Source: Halolamina salifodinae
Lineage (GTDB): Archaea; Halobacteriota; Halobacteria; Halobacteriales; Haloferacaceae
NCBI RefSeq assembly: GCF_017874235.1
Contig: NZ_JAGGLC010000001.1
Span: forward strand, 496,001 to 560,000
Direction: 5' to 3'
DNA: 64,000 bases
Shown piece after piece: positions 41,083 through 48,772 of the stretch. The notes under the pieces were generated by a model. That model did not search any database. It had not been told where the DNA came from and saw only the letters and a program-made list of their open reading frames with translations. The position numbers and the translations under genes are program-made. Numbering within the stretch: the stretch's first letter is position 1; each line of letters opens with the position of its first letter.

Positions 41083-43845
41083 ATGAGCGAGCTCGAGAGC
41101 GAGTACCGTCTCGACTACTTCGCGGAGAACGGGTTCGAGCGCCAGACCTGTTCGTCGTGTGGCGCCCGCTTCTGGAGCCGCACGGAGCGTGAGACCTGTG
41201 GCGAGCCCCCCTGTGAGGACTACGGCTTTATCGACGATCCCGGGTTCGAGAACGCGTACTCGCTGGTGGAGATGCGCGAGGAGTTTCTCTCCTTTTTCGA
41301 GGAGCACGACCACGAACGGGTCCCCCCCGCACCCGTCGCCGCCAACCGCTGGCGCGACGACGTACTGTTGACCCAGGCATCCATCTACGACTTCCAGCCC
41401 CACGTCACGAGCGGGCAGTCGCCGCCGCCGGCGAACCCGTTGGTGGTCTCCCAGCCCTGCATCCGGATGCAAGACATCGACAACGTCGGGAAGACCGGCC
41501 GGCACACGATGGCCTTCGAGATGGGCGGCCACCACGCGTTCAACGCCGACGAAGGCACTGATTACGCCTACGAGGGCGAAGTCTACTGGAAGGACCAGTG
41601 TGTCGAGTACTGCGAGCAGTTCTTCGCCTCCATGGGTGTCCCGCGAGAGGAAATCACGTTCATCGAGGACCCGTGGGTCGGCGGCGGCAACGCCGGCCCC
41701 GCCTTCGAGGTCATCTACAAGGGGCTCGAACTGGCGACGCTCGTCTTCATGATGCTGGAGCAGGACCCCGACGGCGAGTACGAGATGAAGGACGGCAACA
41801 CGTACTCCGAGATGGACCGCCGGGTCGTCGACACGGGGTACGGCATCGAGCGCTGGACGTGGATGAGTCAGGGCACCCCGACCGTCTACGAAGCTATCTA
41901 CCCCGAAAGCATCGAGTATCTCAAAGGCGAGGCCGGGATCGACCTGACCGAGGAGGAAGCCGATCTGGTCCACCGCGCCTCGAAGCTGGCGGGCCACATG
42001 GACATCGACGAGGCCGAGGACATGGAGGCCGCCCGGGACACCATCGCCGACCGGCTGGACGTCCCCGTGAGTCGGCTCGAGGAACTGATGGAGCCCCTGG
42101 AGGCCATCTACGCCATCGCCGACCACGCGCGCTGTCTCGCCTACATGTTCGGCGACGAGATCGTCCCCTCGAACGTCGGGACGGGCTATCTCGCCCGGAT
42201 GGTGCTCCGCCGCACCAAGCGACTCGTCGACGACGTGGGCATCGACGTCCCCCTTGAGGACCTGGTGGACCGCGAGGCCGACCGGCTCGGCTACGAGAAC
42301 CGTGAGACCATCCGCGATATCGTCCGCACCGAGGAGCGCAAGTACCAGGAGACGCTCGAACGCGGCGGCCGGAAGGTGCGCCAGCTGGCCGACGAGCACG
42401 CCCAGGCCGGGACACCCATCCCGACCGAGAAGCTGCTGGAACTGTACGACTCCCACGGCATCCAGCCGTCGATGGTCGCCGACATCGCCGAGGAGCGCGG
42501 CGCCGAAGTGAACGAACCCGACGACTTCTACTCGCTGGTCGCCGCCCGCCACGACTCCGAGGAGGCCCTGGAGGCGGAGCACGAGGAGGCCGACCGCGCC
42601 GACGAACTCCCGGACACCGAACAGCTCTACTACGAGGATCAGGACCGCATGGAGTTCGAGGCGGTCGTCCTCGACGTGCTCGAGCGCGAGGAGGGGTACG
42701 ACGTGGCGCTCGACCAGACGATGTTCTACCCCAAGGGCGGCGGGCAGCCGGCCGACCACGGGACGCTCGTCTCCGAGGACGGCAGCGTCGAGGTGACCGA
42801 CGTGCAGATGCGTGACGGCGTGATCCTCCACCGCACCGAAGAATCCCCCGGCAAGGGTGAGTTCGTCACCGGCCAAATCGACGCCGAGCGGCGTCGGCGC
42901 CTGATGGCCCACCACACCGCGACCCACATCGTCGGCGCCGCCGCGCGGCGCGTGCTCGGCGAGCACGTCCGGCAGGCCGGCGCCCAGAAGGGCGTCGATA
43001 GCTCCCGGCTGGACGTGAACCACTACGACCGGGTGAGCCGCGAGGAGGTCAAGGAGATCGAACGGGTTGCCAACGAGATGGTGACCGACAACACGCCGAT
43101 TCGCCAAGAGTGGCCCGGCCGCCACGAGGCCGAGGCCGAGCACGGCTTCGACCTCTATCAGGGCGGCATCCCGCCGGGAGAGAACATCCGCCTGATCCAC
43201 GTCGGCGACGACGTGCAGGCCTGCGGCGGCACCCACGTCAGCCGAACTGGCGACGTGGGCGCGATCAAGATCCTGAACACCGAACCCGTGCAGGACGGCG
43301 TCGAGCGGTTCGTGTTCGCCGCGGGCGAGGCCGCCGTCGAGGCGACCCAGCGCACCGAGGACGCCCTCTACGAGGCCGCCGAGACGTTCGACGTGAACCC
43401 ACAGGAGGTGCCCGACGCCGCCGAGCGCTTCTTCATCGAGTGGAAGGAGCGAGGCAAGACCATCGAGGACCTCACGGAACAGCTCGCGGCAGCCCGCGCG
43501 GGCGGCGGCGAGAACGCCGAGGAGGTGGACATCGACGGTACGACCGCGGTGATCCAGCGCATCGACGCCGACGCCGACGAACTGCAGGCCACCGCGAACG
43601 CGCTGGTCGACGACGGCAAGGTCGCGGTCGTCGGCTCCGGCATCGACGAGTCGGCCCAGATCGTCGTCGGCGTTCCCGAGGGTGTCGACGTCGACGCCGG
43701 CGAAGTCATCGGCGTACTGGCTCGCAAGGTCGGCGGCGGCGGCGGCGGCCCGCCAGACTTCGCGCAGGGCGGCGGCCCGGACGTGGGGGCCCTCGACGAG
43801 GCGCTGGCGGAAGCGCCCGACGTGCTGCGCGAGCAGTTGGAGTAG
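41083..43845 (+). CDS. alaS: alanyl-tRNA synthetase, archaeal type
   Basis: Charges tRNA-Ala. 920 residues from ATG 41083. The N-terminal zinc-like ribbon [19 protein letters not shown] is specific to archaeal AlaS. The class II core includes [21 protein letters not shown]. Editing-domain metal ligands are HHTATHIV and [10 protein letters not shown]. The C-terminal DHHA1-like region ends in a glycine-rich run ([17 protein letters not shown]). Confidence 0.97.
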   Translation: MSELESEYRLDYFAENGFERQTCSSCGARFWSRTERETCGEPPCEDYGFIDDPGFENAYSLVEMREEFLSFFEEHDHERVPPAPVAANRWRDDVLLTQASIYDFQPHVTSGQSPPPANPLVVSQPCIRMQDIDNVGKTGRHTMAFEMGGHHAFNADEGTDYAYEGEVYWKDQCVEYCEQFFASMGVPREEITFIEDPWVGGGNAGPAFEVIYKGLELATLVFMMLEQDPDGEYEMKDGNTYSEMDRRVVDTGYGIERWTWMSQGTPTVYEAIYPESIEYLKGEAGIDLTEEEADLVHRASKLAGHMDIDEAEDMEAARDTIADRLDVPVSRLEELMEPLEAIYAIADHARCLAYMFGDEIVPSNVGTGYLARMVLRRTKRLVDDVGIDVPLEDLVDREADRLGYENRETIRDIVRTEERKYQETLERGGRKVRQLADEHAQAGTPIPTEKLLELYDSHGIQPSMVADIAEERGAEVNEPDDFYSLVAARHDSEEALEAEHEEADRADELPDTEQLYYEDQDRMEFEAVVLDVLEREEGYDVALDQTMFYPKGGGQPADHGTLVSEDGSVEVTDVQMRDGVILHRTEESPGKGEFVTGQIDAERRRRLMAHHTATHIVGAAARRVLGEHVRQAGAQKGVDSSRLDVNHYDRVSREEVKEIERVANEMVTDNTPIRQEWPGRHEAEAEHGFDLYQGGIPPGENIRLIHVGDDVQACGGTHVSRTGDVGAIKILNTEPVQDGVERFVFAAGEAAVEATQRTEDALYEAAETFDVNPQEVPDAAERFFIEWKERGKTIEDLTEQLAAARAGGGENAEEVDIDGTTAVIQRIDADADELQATANALVDDGKVAVVGSGIDESAQIVVGVPEGVDVDAGEVIGVLARKVGGGGGGPPDFAQGGGPDVGALDEALAEAPDVLREQLE

Positions 43846-43898
43846 CGGCGAATTGGCGACGGCACAAAAGTTTCAACTGATCCCACGGGACTGAGGGT

Positions 43899-44675
43899 AT
43901 GCAGAAATCGGTCCCTACAGTTGCCCTCGCAGTGGCACTCCTCCTCGCTGGCTGTACTGGCGGCGTCGGAACACCCGAAACAGACACGTCGCCGACAGTC
44001 ACTCAGACGGCGGAGTCGACGCCGACTGAGGCGCCAACTGAGACACAGACAGCGACGCCGACCGAACAGTCCCCGACCACCACGGTCGAACCCAGGAGCG
44101 TCGTCGACTACGAGGAACTGAACAGCCAGCAGCAGGACGCGTTCCGGGCAGCCATCGACGGGGAGGCGAAGTTCGTCCCGAACACGTCGTACGTGAGCGA
44201 CTCCGCGGGGTACGCCTTCGAACACGCCGTTGCCTTCCAGAGGCACGAGCACGTCCGGTACGACGGCGACCTGTACCGGATCTCCACCCGTGCGGGAGAG
44301 CTGTACGCCTCCTACCAGATCTGGGCGTCCGTCGGCTCACCGGGCGAGAACGCGACCGTCGTCGCGTTCGACGACCTCCCGGAAGACATCCGCGACGAAG
44401 TCCGGACCGCGATCACGGAGGGCGACTACCACGCACCGTTCGGGAAGTGGGAGTCACTCCCTGAACCCCTGCACGAGGCCGACTACGTCCGGTACGACGG
44501 CGAGGCCTACAAGATGACCTACGCCGTCGGGGATGCGTGGGCGACGGTAGTGACCGTCGAGCAGGTAGACCGATCAGCGCAGAATCGGGACCGCTACCGC
44601 TTCTCTAAGGTCCCGTCACACTCCGGACAGCGATCCGGCGCGGCGCCGGCCAACTCCACCGTCCGCTTGTTGTAG
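43899..44675 (+). CDS. secreted lipoprotein of unknown function
   Basis: 258 residues. Signal with lipobox LLAGC (Cys about 19), then a Thr/Pro/Ser-rich, probably glycosylated linker (TPTEAPTETQTATPTEQ), then a domain with a repeated theme, HVRYDGDLYRIS and YVRYDGEAYKMT. No known family recognised. Its last 80 bases overlap, on the other strand, the zinc-ribbon gene, so its C-terminus may be mis-estimated. Confidence 0.65.
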   Translation: MQKSVPTVALAVALLLAGCTGGVGTPETDTSPTVTQTAESTPTEAPTETQTATPTEQSPTTTVEPRSVVDYEELNSQQQDAFRAAIDGEAKFVPNTSYVSDSAGYAFEHAVAFQRHEHVRYDGDLYRISTRAGELYASYQIWASVGSPGENATVVAFDDLPEDIRDEVRTAITEGDYHAPFGKWESLPEPLHEADYVRYDGEAYKMTYAVGDAWATVVTVEQVDRSAQNRDRYRFSKVPSHSGQRSGAAPANSTVRLL

Positions 44676-44803
44676 CAGTCAGAACAGAGCAGCACCCCAC
44701 AGCGGTCACACTCGTAGCCATCGTAGCTCGCGAGGCCGAGCGCGTCCGTCAGCCCCCCGCCCGTGGCCTCGAGATGGGTTCCACACCGTTCACACTCGGG
44801 CAT
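44594..44803 (-). CDS. small zinc-ribbon protein
   Basis: 69 residues with four CxxC pairs: CERC, CDRC, CSDC and CPEC. This is the layout of a double zinc ribbon common among haloarchaeal small proteins. Start at ATG 44803, followed by conserved spacing. It overlaps convergently with the lipoprotein gene. Confidence 0.7.
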   Translation of the reverse strand: MPECERCGTHLEATGGGLTDALGLASYDGYECDRCGVLLCSDCYNKRTVELAGAAPDRCPECDGTLEKR

Positions 44804-44881
44804 GGTGCCACCCACGCTACCGATGACTGTCAAACTGTGCATAGCCGGAACGGTAAACACCGATCCCCGCGAACGCCCGGT

Positions 44882-45649
44882 GTGCCCTACGCGAGCAACG
44901 ACGACGTCTCGCTCTACTACGAGACCGACGGCGACGGCGAGGCGGTGCTGTGCTGTGGCGACGTGGGACTGGGGGCCTGGCAGTGGGGCTGGCAGCACGC
45001 CGCCCTCGCCGGCCCCTACGAGACGATGGTTGCCGACACCCGCGGCTGCGGGCGCTCGGACGACCCGCCCGCGGACTGCACCGTCGAGACGCTGGCCGCC
45101 GACGCAGTGGAGATCCTCCGGGATCACGGCGTGCGCACGGCCCACGTCGTCGGCGCCGGCCTCGGCGGCATGGTCGCACTGGAGTTGGCCCGCACCACCG
45201 GCCGGGTGCAGTCGCTCACCCTGATCGGGACCGCGCTCTCGGGCGACGGCTACGACCCCGAGCCGATGTACGCGCCGCCAACTGACGAGACCGGGCTGCG
45301 GCAGGGGCTTGAGGCCGCGCTCTCCCGGGAGTTCGTCGACGAGCAGGCCGACGCGATTTCCCAGTTTGTCGAGTGGCGCGCCGCCGAGGACGCCGATCCC
45401 GACTCGTGGGAGAAGCAGGCCGCCGCGCTTTCGGAGTTCGTGATCGAGAAGCCCTACGAGATCACCGAGCCGACGCTGGTGGTCCACGGCACCGACGACC
45501 GACTCTGCCCGATCGCTCGTGGCCACGAACTCGCCGACGACCTCCCGAACGCCGACCTGTTCGAGATCGAAGGCGCCGGCCACCTCGCGCACGTCGAGGC
45601 CTCGCGGGCGGTGAACGACCGACTGCGGACGCTTCTGGAGACGGCATAG
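44882..45649 (+). CDS. alpha/beta-fold hydrolase
   Basis: 255 residues from GTG 44882; the typical start VPYASNDDVSLYYETDGDG follows directly. Features: oxyanion region CCGDVGLGAWQW, DTRGCGRSD, nucleophile elbow GAGLGGM where the usual Ser is replaced by Leu (G-x-S-x-G would be expected), acid DDRLCP and His in GAGHLAHVE. Loss of the elbow Ser suggests it may lack hydrolase activity, or the motif has shifted. Substrate unknown. Confidence 0.75.
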   Translation: MPYASNDDVSLYYETDGDGEAVLCCGDVGLGAWQWGWQHAALAGPYETMVADTRGCGRSDDPPADCTVETLAADAVEILRDHGVRTAHVVGAGLGGMVALELARTTGRVQSLTLIGTALSGDGYDPEPMYAPPTDETGLRQGLEAALSREFVDEQADAISQFVEWRAAEDADPDSWEKQAAALSEFVIEKPYEITEPTLVVHGTDDRLCPIARGHELADDLPNADLFEIEGAGHLAHVEASRAVNDRLRTLLETA

Positions 45650-45689
45650 CCGCGGGCGATTCACCGACGGGGCCGCGAACCCCGGCGCA

Positions 45690-46019
45690 TGCAACGACGA
45701 GCGCTCGCTGGCTGGCTGTTGTCGCTCGCCGGGTTGGTGGGCTACGCCGCCGGGGTGTTCGTTCACTCCCTGACCGGGCGTTCTCACTGACCGCGGTGGT
45801 AGTGTACGCGGACGAGGAGGTGAAGCGCTCCGACGACATCGGCGCGACCGTCTTCACCCCGCTGACGGTCGTCATCGGCGTCTACGGCATGAACTTCGCG
45901 GGCACCTCCTTCGCGATGCCCGAACTCGGCTGGACGGCCGGCTATCCGGCGACGATGCTCGGAATGGGCTCGTGGCGGCGCTGATGCTCGCACACTCCCG
46001 CCGGCAGGGCTGGCTCTGA
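45690..46019 (+). pseudogene. decayed fusion of a small membrane gene and the 3' end of a CorA Mg2+ transporter gene
   Basis: From 45690 a short frame MQRRALAGWLLSLAGLVGYAAG stops at 45789-45791. A different frame then reads YADEEVKRSDDIGATVFTPL and IGVYGMNFAGTSFAMPELGW, containing the CorA signature YGMNF and its following MPEL loop. A further shift near 45963 is needed to read LVAALMLAHSRRQGWL and a stop at 46017-46019, the normal CorA end. The large cytoplasmic CorA domain is absent. This is gene debris with at least one frameshift. Confidence 0.7.
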
Positions 46020-46067
46020 TCACCGGAACCGAACCCCTCTTGAGGCCACCAGCGCCATTCTGCGGTA

Positions 46068-47024
46068 GTGGCGCTGCTTTCGATCTTCGCTTCGGCGATC
46101 CTCCCGATCGTCCTGATCGCGGCCGTTGGGTTCACCCTCGGCCGGCTGCGGGACGTCGAGCCCGGCCCGCTGAACACCGCGGTCGTCTACGTGCTCGCAC
46201 CGGCGCTGGTGCTGCACAGCCTGATGGCGTCGGAACTGAGCGGCGGGACGCTGCTCCGACTCGCGCTGGCTATCGCCGCGTTCACGCTCGGCATGGCCGC
46301 CATCGTCGAACTCTCGGGGCGCCTGCTCGGTGTCGACACCGCGACGCTGTCGGCGCTGGTGCTCGTCTCGATATTCCCCAACGCCGGCAACTACGGCATC
46401 CCCGTCTCCGCGTTCTCCTTCGGCACGACCGGCCGGGGTGTGGCGGTGCTCTACGTCGCGGTCCAGTCAGTCATGATGTACACCATCGGCGTCTACGTCG
46501 CCTCCCGAAGCGGCGGGAGCGCGGGGCTGGGCGCGGTCAAACGGGTGTTCCGGATCCCGCTGATCTACGCCGTCGTCTTCGGCCTGCTGGCCCGCGCGCT
46601 GGATCTCGTCCCCGCCGCCGGGTCGACGGCGATGGAGACGCTCCAACTCGTCGGCGACGCCTCGATTCCCGTGATGCTCCTGATTTTGGGGATTCAGCTC
46701 GCGAACACCGACTTCGGCGCCGCGCTGCCGGAGATCGGCGTCGCCGCGACCGCGAAGATGCTCATCGCCCCGGCGCTCGCGGTCGGTATCGCACTGCTGG
46801 TCGGCTTCGACGAGCCGGCAGTCGCCCGGACCTACGTACTGGAGTCGGCGATGCCCGCCGCGGTGACGCCGCTGGTGCTCCTGATCGAGTTCGCCGACGA
46901 CGTGGAGGTCGGCGGCGTGAGCGCGCCGGAGTTCGTCTCGACGGTCGTCGCCGTCACGACGGTGCTGTCGGTGCCGCTGCTGACGCTACTGATCTCGGTG
47001 CTCCAGTCGGACGTGCTGGTTTAG
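46068..47024 (+). CDS. AEC-family (auxin efflux carrier-like) transporter
   Basis: 318 residues, GTG start, about ten membrane segments. Family features: an N-terminal IVLIAAVGFTLGRLRDV, IFPNAGNYGIPVSAFSFG near residue 105 with the conserved NxGNxG turn, and ESAMPAAVTPLVL near 265. Such carriers export or import small organic anions; the substrate is unknown. Confidence 0.85.
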   Translation: MALLSIFASAILPIVLIAAVGFTLGRLRDVEPGPLNTAVVYVLAPALVLHSLMASELSGGTLLRLALAIAAFTLGMAAIVELSGRLLGVDTATLSALVLVSIFPNAGNYGIPVSAFSFGTTGRGVAVLYVAVQSVMMYTIGVYVASRSGGSAGLGAVKRVFRIPLIYAVVFGLLARALDLVPAAGSTAMETLQLVGDASIPVMLLILGIQLANTDFGAALPEIGVAATAKMLIAPALAVGIALLVGFDEPAVARTYVLESAMPAAVTPLVLLIEFADDVEVGGVSAPEFVSTVVAVTTVLSVPLLTLLISVLQSDVLV

Positions 47025-47105
47025 CGGCGACCAGTCGGTGCGGCGTTGGTCGTGGGCCGGCACCGCGTCGCTGGTAACACGGGGCACTGCGGGCGAACCG
47101 CCCCC

Positions 47106-47112
47106 GTTTATT
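47106..47112 (+). promoter_or_regulatory. TATA box of the MTA phosphorylase gene
   Basis: GTTTATT lies about 28 bases before the ATG at 47137, giving a predicted leaderless transcript. Confidence 0.5.
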
Positions 47113-47136
47113 CCGTTGCGGGCAGAAGGGGGCGGT

Positions 47137-48009
47137 ATGACCATCGGCTTCATCGGTGGCTCGGGTATCTACGAGTCCCTACCGCTCAGCAACACCCACG
47201 AAGTGACCGTCGAGACCCCCTACGGCTCGCCGTCGGCGCCGGTGACCCTCGGCGAGTTCGGCGACACTGGCCGGGAGGTCGCGTTCCTCCCCCGCCACGG
47301 CCCCGACCACCAGCACGCGCCCACGAACCTTCCCTATCGCGCGAACATCTACGCGCTGAAGCAGGTGGGCGTCAGCCACATTCTCGCGACCAACGCGGTC
47401 GGCAGCCTGCGCGAGGAGCTATCCCCGCGCACGCTGGTCGTGCCGGACCAGATCTACGACCGCACCAAGCACCGCGACCTCTCCTTTTTCGGCGACGGCA
47501 TCGTCGTCCACCAGCCGTTCGCCCAGCCGTACTGCCCGGAGATGGTCGACCACCTCAGCGACGCCGCGGCGGCCAGCAACGCTGACGCTGACGCCGACGT
47601 GAGCGAGGGCGGCACCTACGTCTGTATCGAGGGGCCGCAGTACTCCACGAAGGCCGAGTCGGAGTTCTACCGCGAGCAGGGCTGGGACGTCGTCGGCATG
47701 ACGGCGATTCCGGAGGCAAAGCTTGCTCGCGAGGCCGAGATGTGCTACGCCACCCTCGCCGGCGTCACCGACTACGACGTCTGGAAGGAGGACCACGAGG
47801 TCACGCTGGAGGAGGTGCTCGAGAACGCCAGCGCCAACGAGGCGGCGATCAAGGCCGCCATCGAGGAGGCCATCCGGACGTTCCCCGAGGACCACGAGTG
47901 CAGTTGCCACAGTTCGCTGGAGGGGACGATCAACACGCCGACGGAGGCGATTCCGGACGAGACGCGGGAGCGTGTTGACCTGCTGGTCGGGGAGTATCTG
48001 GACGACTGA
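47137..48009 (+). CDS. mtnP: S-methyl-5'-thioadenosine phosphorylase
   Basis: Phosphorolyses MTA from polyamine and SAM metabolism to adenine and 5-methylthioribose-1-phosphate. 290 residues. Motifs: IGFIGGSGIYE, FLPRHGPDHQHAPTNLPYRANIYAL, TNAVGSL, and CIEGPQYSTKAESEFYR, plus GMTAIPEAKLAREAEMCYA. The C-terminal CSCHSS holds a CxC that in hyperthermophilic relatives stabilises the protein. Purine nucleoside phosphorylase activity is a close alternative. Confidence 0.92.
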   Translation: MTIGFIGGSGIYESLPLSNTHEVTVETPYGSPSAPVTLGEFGDTGREVAFLPRHGPDHQHAPTNLPYRANIYALKQVGVSHILATNAVGSLREELSPRTLVVPDQIYDRTKHRDLSFFGDGIVVHQPFAQPYCPEMVDHLSDAAAASNADADADVSEGGTYVCIEGPQYSTKAESEFYREQGWDVVGMTAIPEAKLAREAEMCYATLAGVTDYDVWKEDHEVTLEEVLENASANEAAIKAAIEEAIRTFPEDHECSCHSSLEGTINTPTEAIPDETRERVDLLVGEYLDD

Positions 48010-48063
48010 GGGCGTACGTAGTTGCGGTTTTTGGCTTCTAGAGTGACTACGGCTGTAGTTCGC

Positions 48064-48069
48064 TTTTTT
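48064..48069 (+). terminator. T-run terminator after the MTA phosphorylase gene
   Basis: A run of six T, preceded by TTTTT near 48029, 50 bases beyond the stop. Archaeal termination at T-runs is well known. Confidence 0.45.
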
Positions 48070-48142
48070 GAGACAGCATCAGCAACAGCAGCTCTATCGT
48101 TGGCAAATTGGGACGGCAGGGCGCCGGGGATGAACCCCGGTC

Positions 48143-48303
48143 ACCAGAAATCAGAGATTTCTGGTTGGCAGACGAGAATCGGAGATTCTCGTCAACGTCG
48201 CAGGAAGGCGCCGCCTTCCTGCTGGCAAACGGGAGCTTCGCTCCCGTTAACGTCGCCGGACTACGTCCGGCTGGCGAACGGGAGATTTGCTCCCGTTAAC
48301 GGT
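48143..48303. repeat. six-hairpin palindromic array, forward orientation
   Basis: Hairpins at 48143-48165 (arms ACCAGAAATC / GATTTCTGGT), 48171-48193 (GACGAGAATC / GATTCTCGTC), 48200-48222 (GCAGGAAGGC / GCCTTCCTGC), 48228-48248 (AACGGGAG / CTCCCGTT), 48255-48271 (GCCGGAC / GTCCGGC), 48277-48297 (AACGGGAG / CTCCCGTT). Linkers alternate strictly: TGGCA, AACGTC, TGGCA, AACGTC, TGGCG. Stems differ in sequence but each is self-complementary. Intergenic; no coding role. Confidence 0.85.
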
Positions 48304-48398
48304 ACAGCACGAATCCCCACCCCTCGCGGGTCGCTGACGCTCCCCGCTCGGTCTTCCGTGGCCTCCCTCCGGTCGGCCACGCACCCGCCCCCCGCGTT

Positions 48399-48517
48399 GA
48401 CGAGAGCCTGCAGCTCTCGTTCGCCAACCAGAACGCTTCGCGTTCTGGTGACGTCGACGAGCGACGCTCGTCTGCCAGCCGGACGTGGTCCGGCGACGCT
48501 CGCCGACCACTGGCGAG
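48399..48517. repeat. palindromic array in inverted orientation
   Basis: Read on the plus strand: hairpin 48399-48421 (GACGAGAGC / GCTCTCGTT), CGCCA, 48427-48449 (ACCAGAACGC / GCGTTCTGGT), GACGTC, 48456-48472 (GACGAGC / GCTCGTC), TGCCA, 48478-48494 (GCCGGAC / GTCCGGC), GACGCT and a weaker hairpin (TCGCC / GGCGA). The linkers are the reverse complements of those in the array at 48143, so the two arrays face each other across about 100 bases. Confidence 0.8.
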
Positions 48518-48772
48518 CGCGAGGCGTCCACCGCACCGCAGCCGTGCCGGCGGTGGCGCGAAGCGGTCGCGTCGACGGACGCGACCCGAGCACGAGGGAT
48601 GAGGGAGCGAAGCGACTGAATCGGCTGGGGAGGCTGTGGCCGCGGTGCTGGGTAGTGCGGTCACAAGTAGTCAAGGGAACTCCGCGGTCGTGTTAGCAGC
48701 CAAATCGACGACCCAAAGAAAGCGGCCCCAGCGAAAGGCCGTGGCAACCGCACCAACTGCTACTTGCCCGAA
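48518..48772. other. repeat-rich gap before the ABC exporter gene
   Basis: About 250 bases without a recognisable gene. It contains imperfect short motifs of the type GAGCGAAGCGAC (near 48608) and GCGCGAAGCGGTCGCG (near 48560), similar to those in the tRNA-tail repeats at 51.8-53.0 kb. The last 100 bases are less structured. Confidence 0.4.

Noticed and set aside
40693..43236. A long minus-strand ORF across alaS
   Set aside because: High-GC genomes give long antisense frames; composition is Val/Leu/Arg/His-biased without motifs, and alaS is certain.
45789..46019. Functional CorA transporter
   Set aside because: Only the last two helices are present, at least one frameshift is needed, and there is no start codon context.
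48143..48517. CRISPR array
   Set aside because: The recurring parts are short alternating linkers, the long parts are self-complementary, there is no constant repeat of 25-40 bases, and no cas genes are near.
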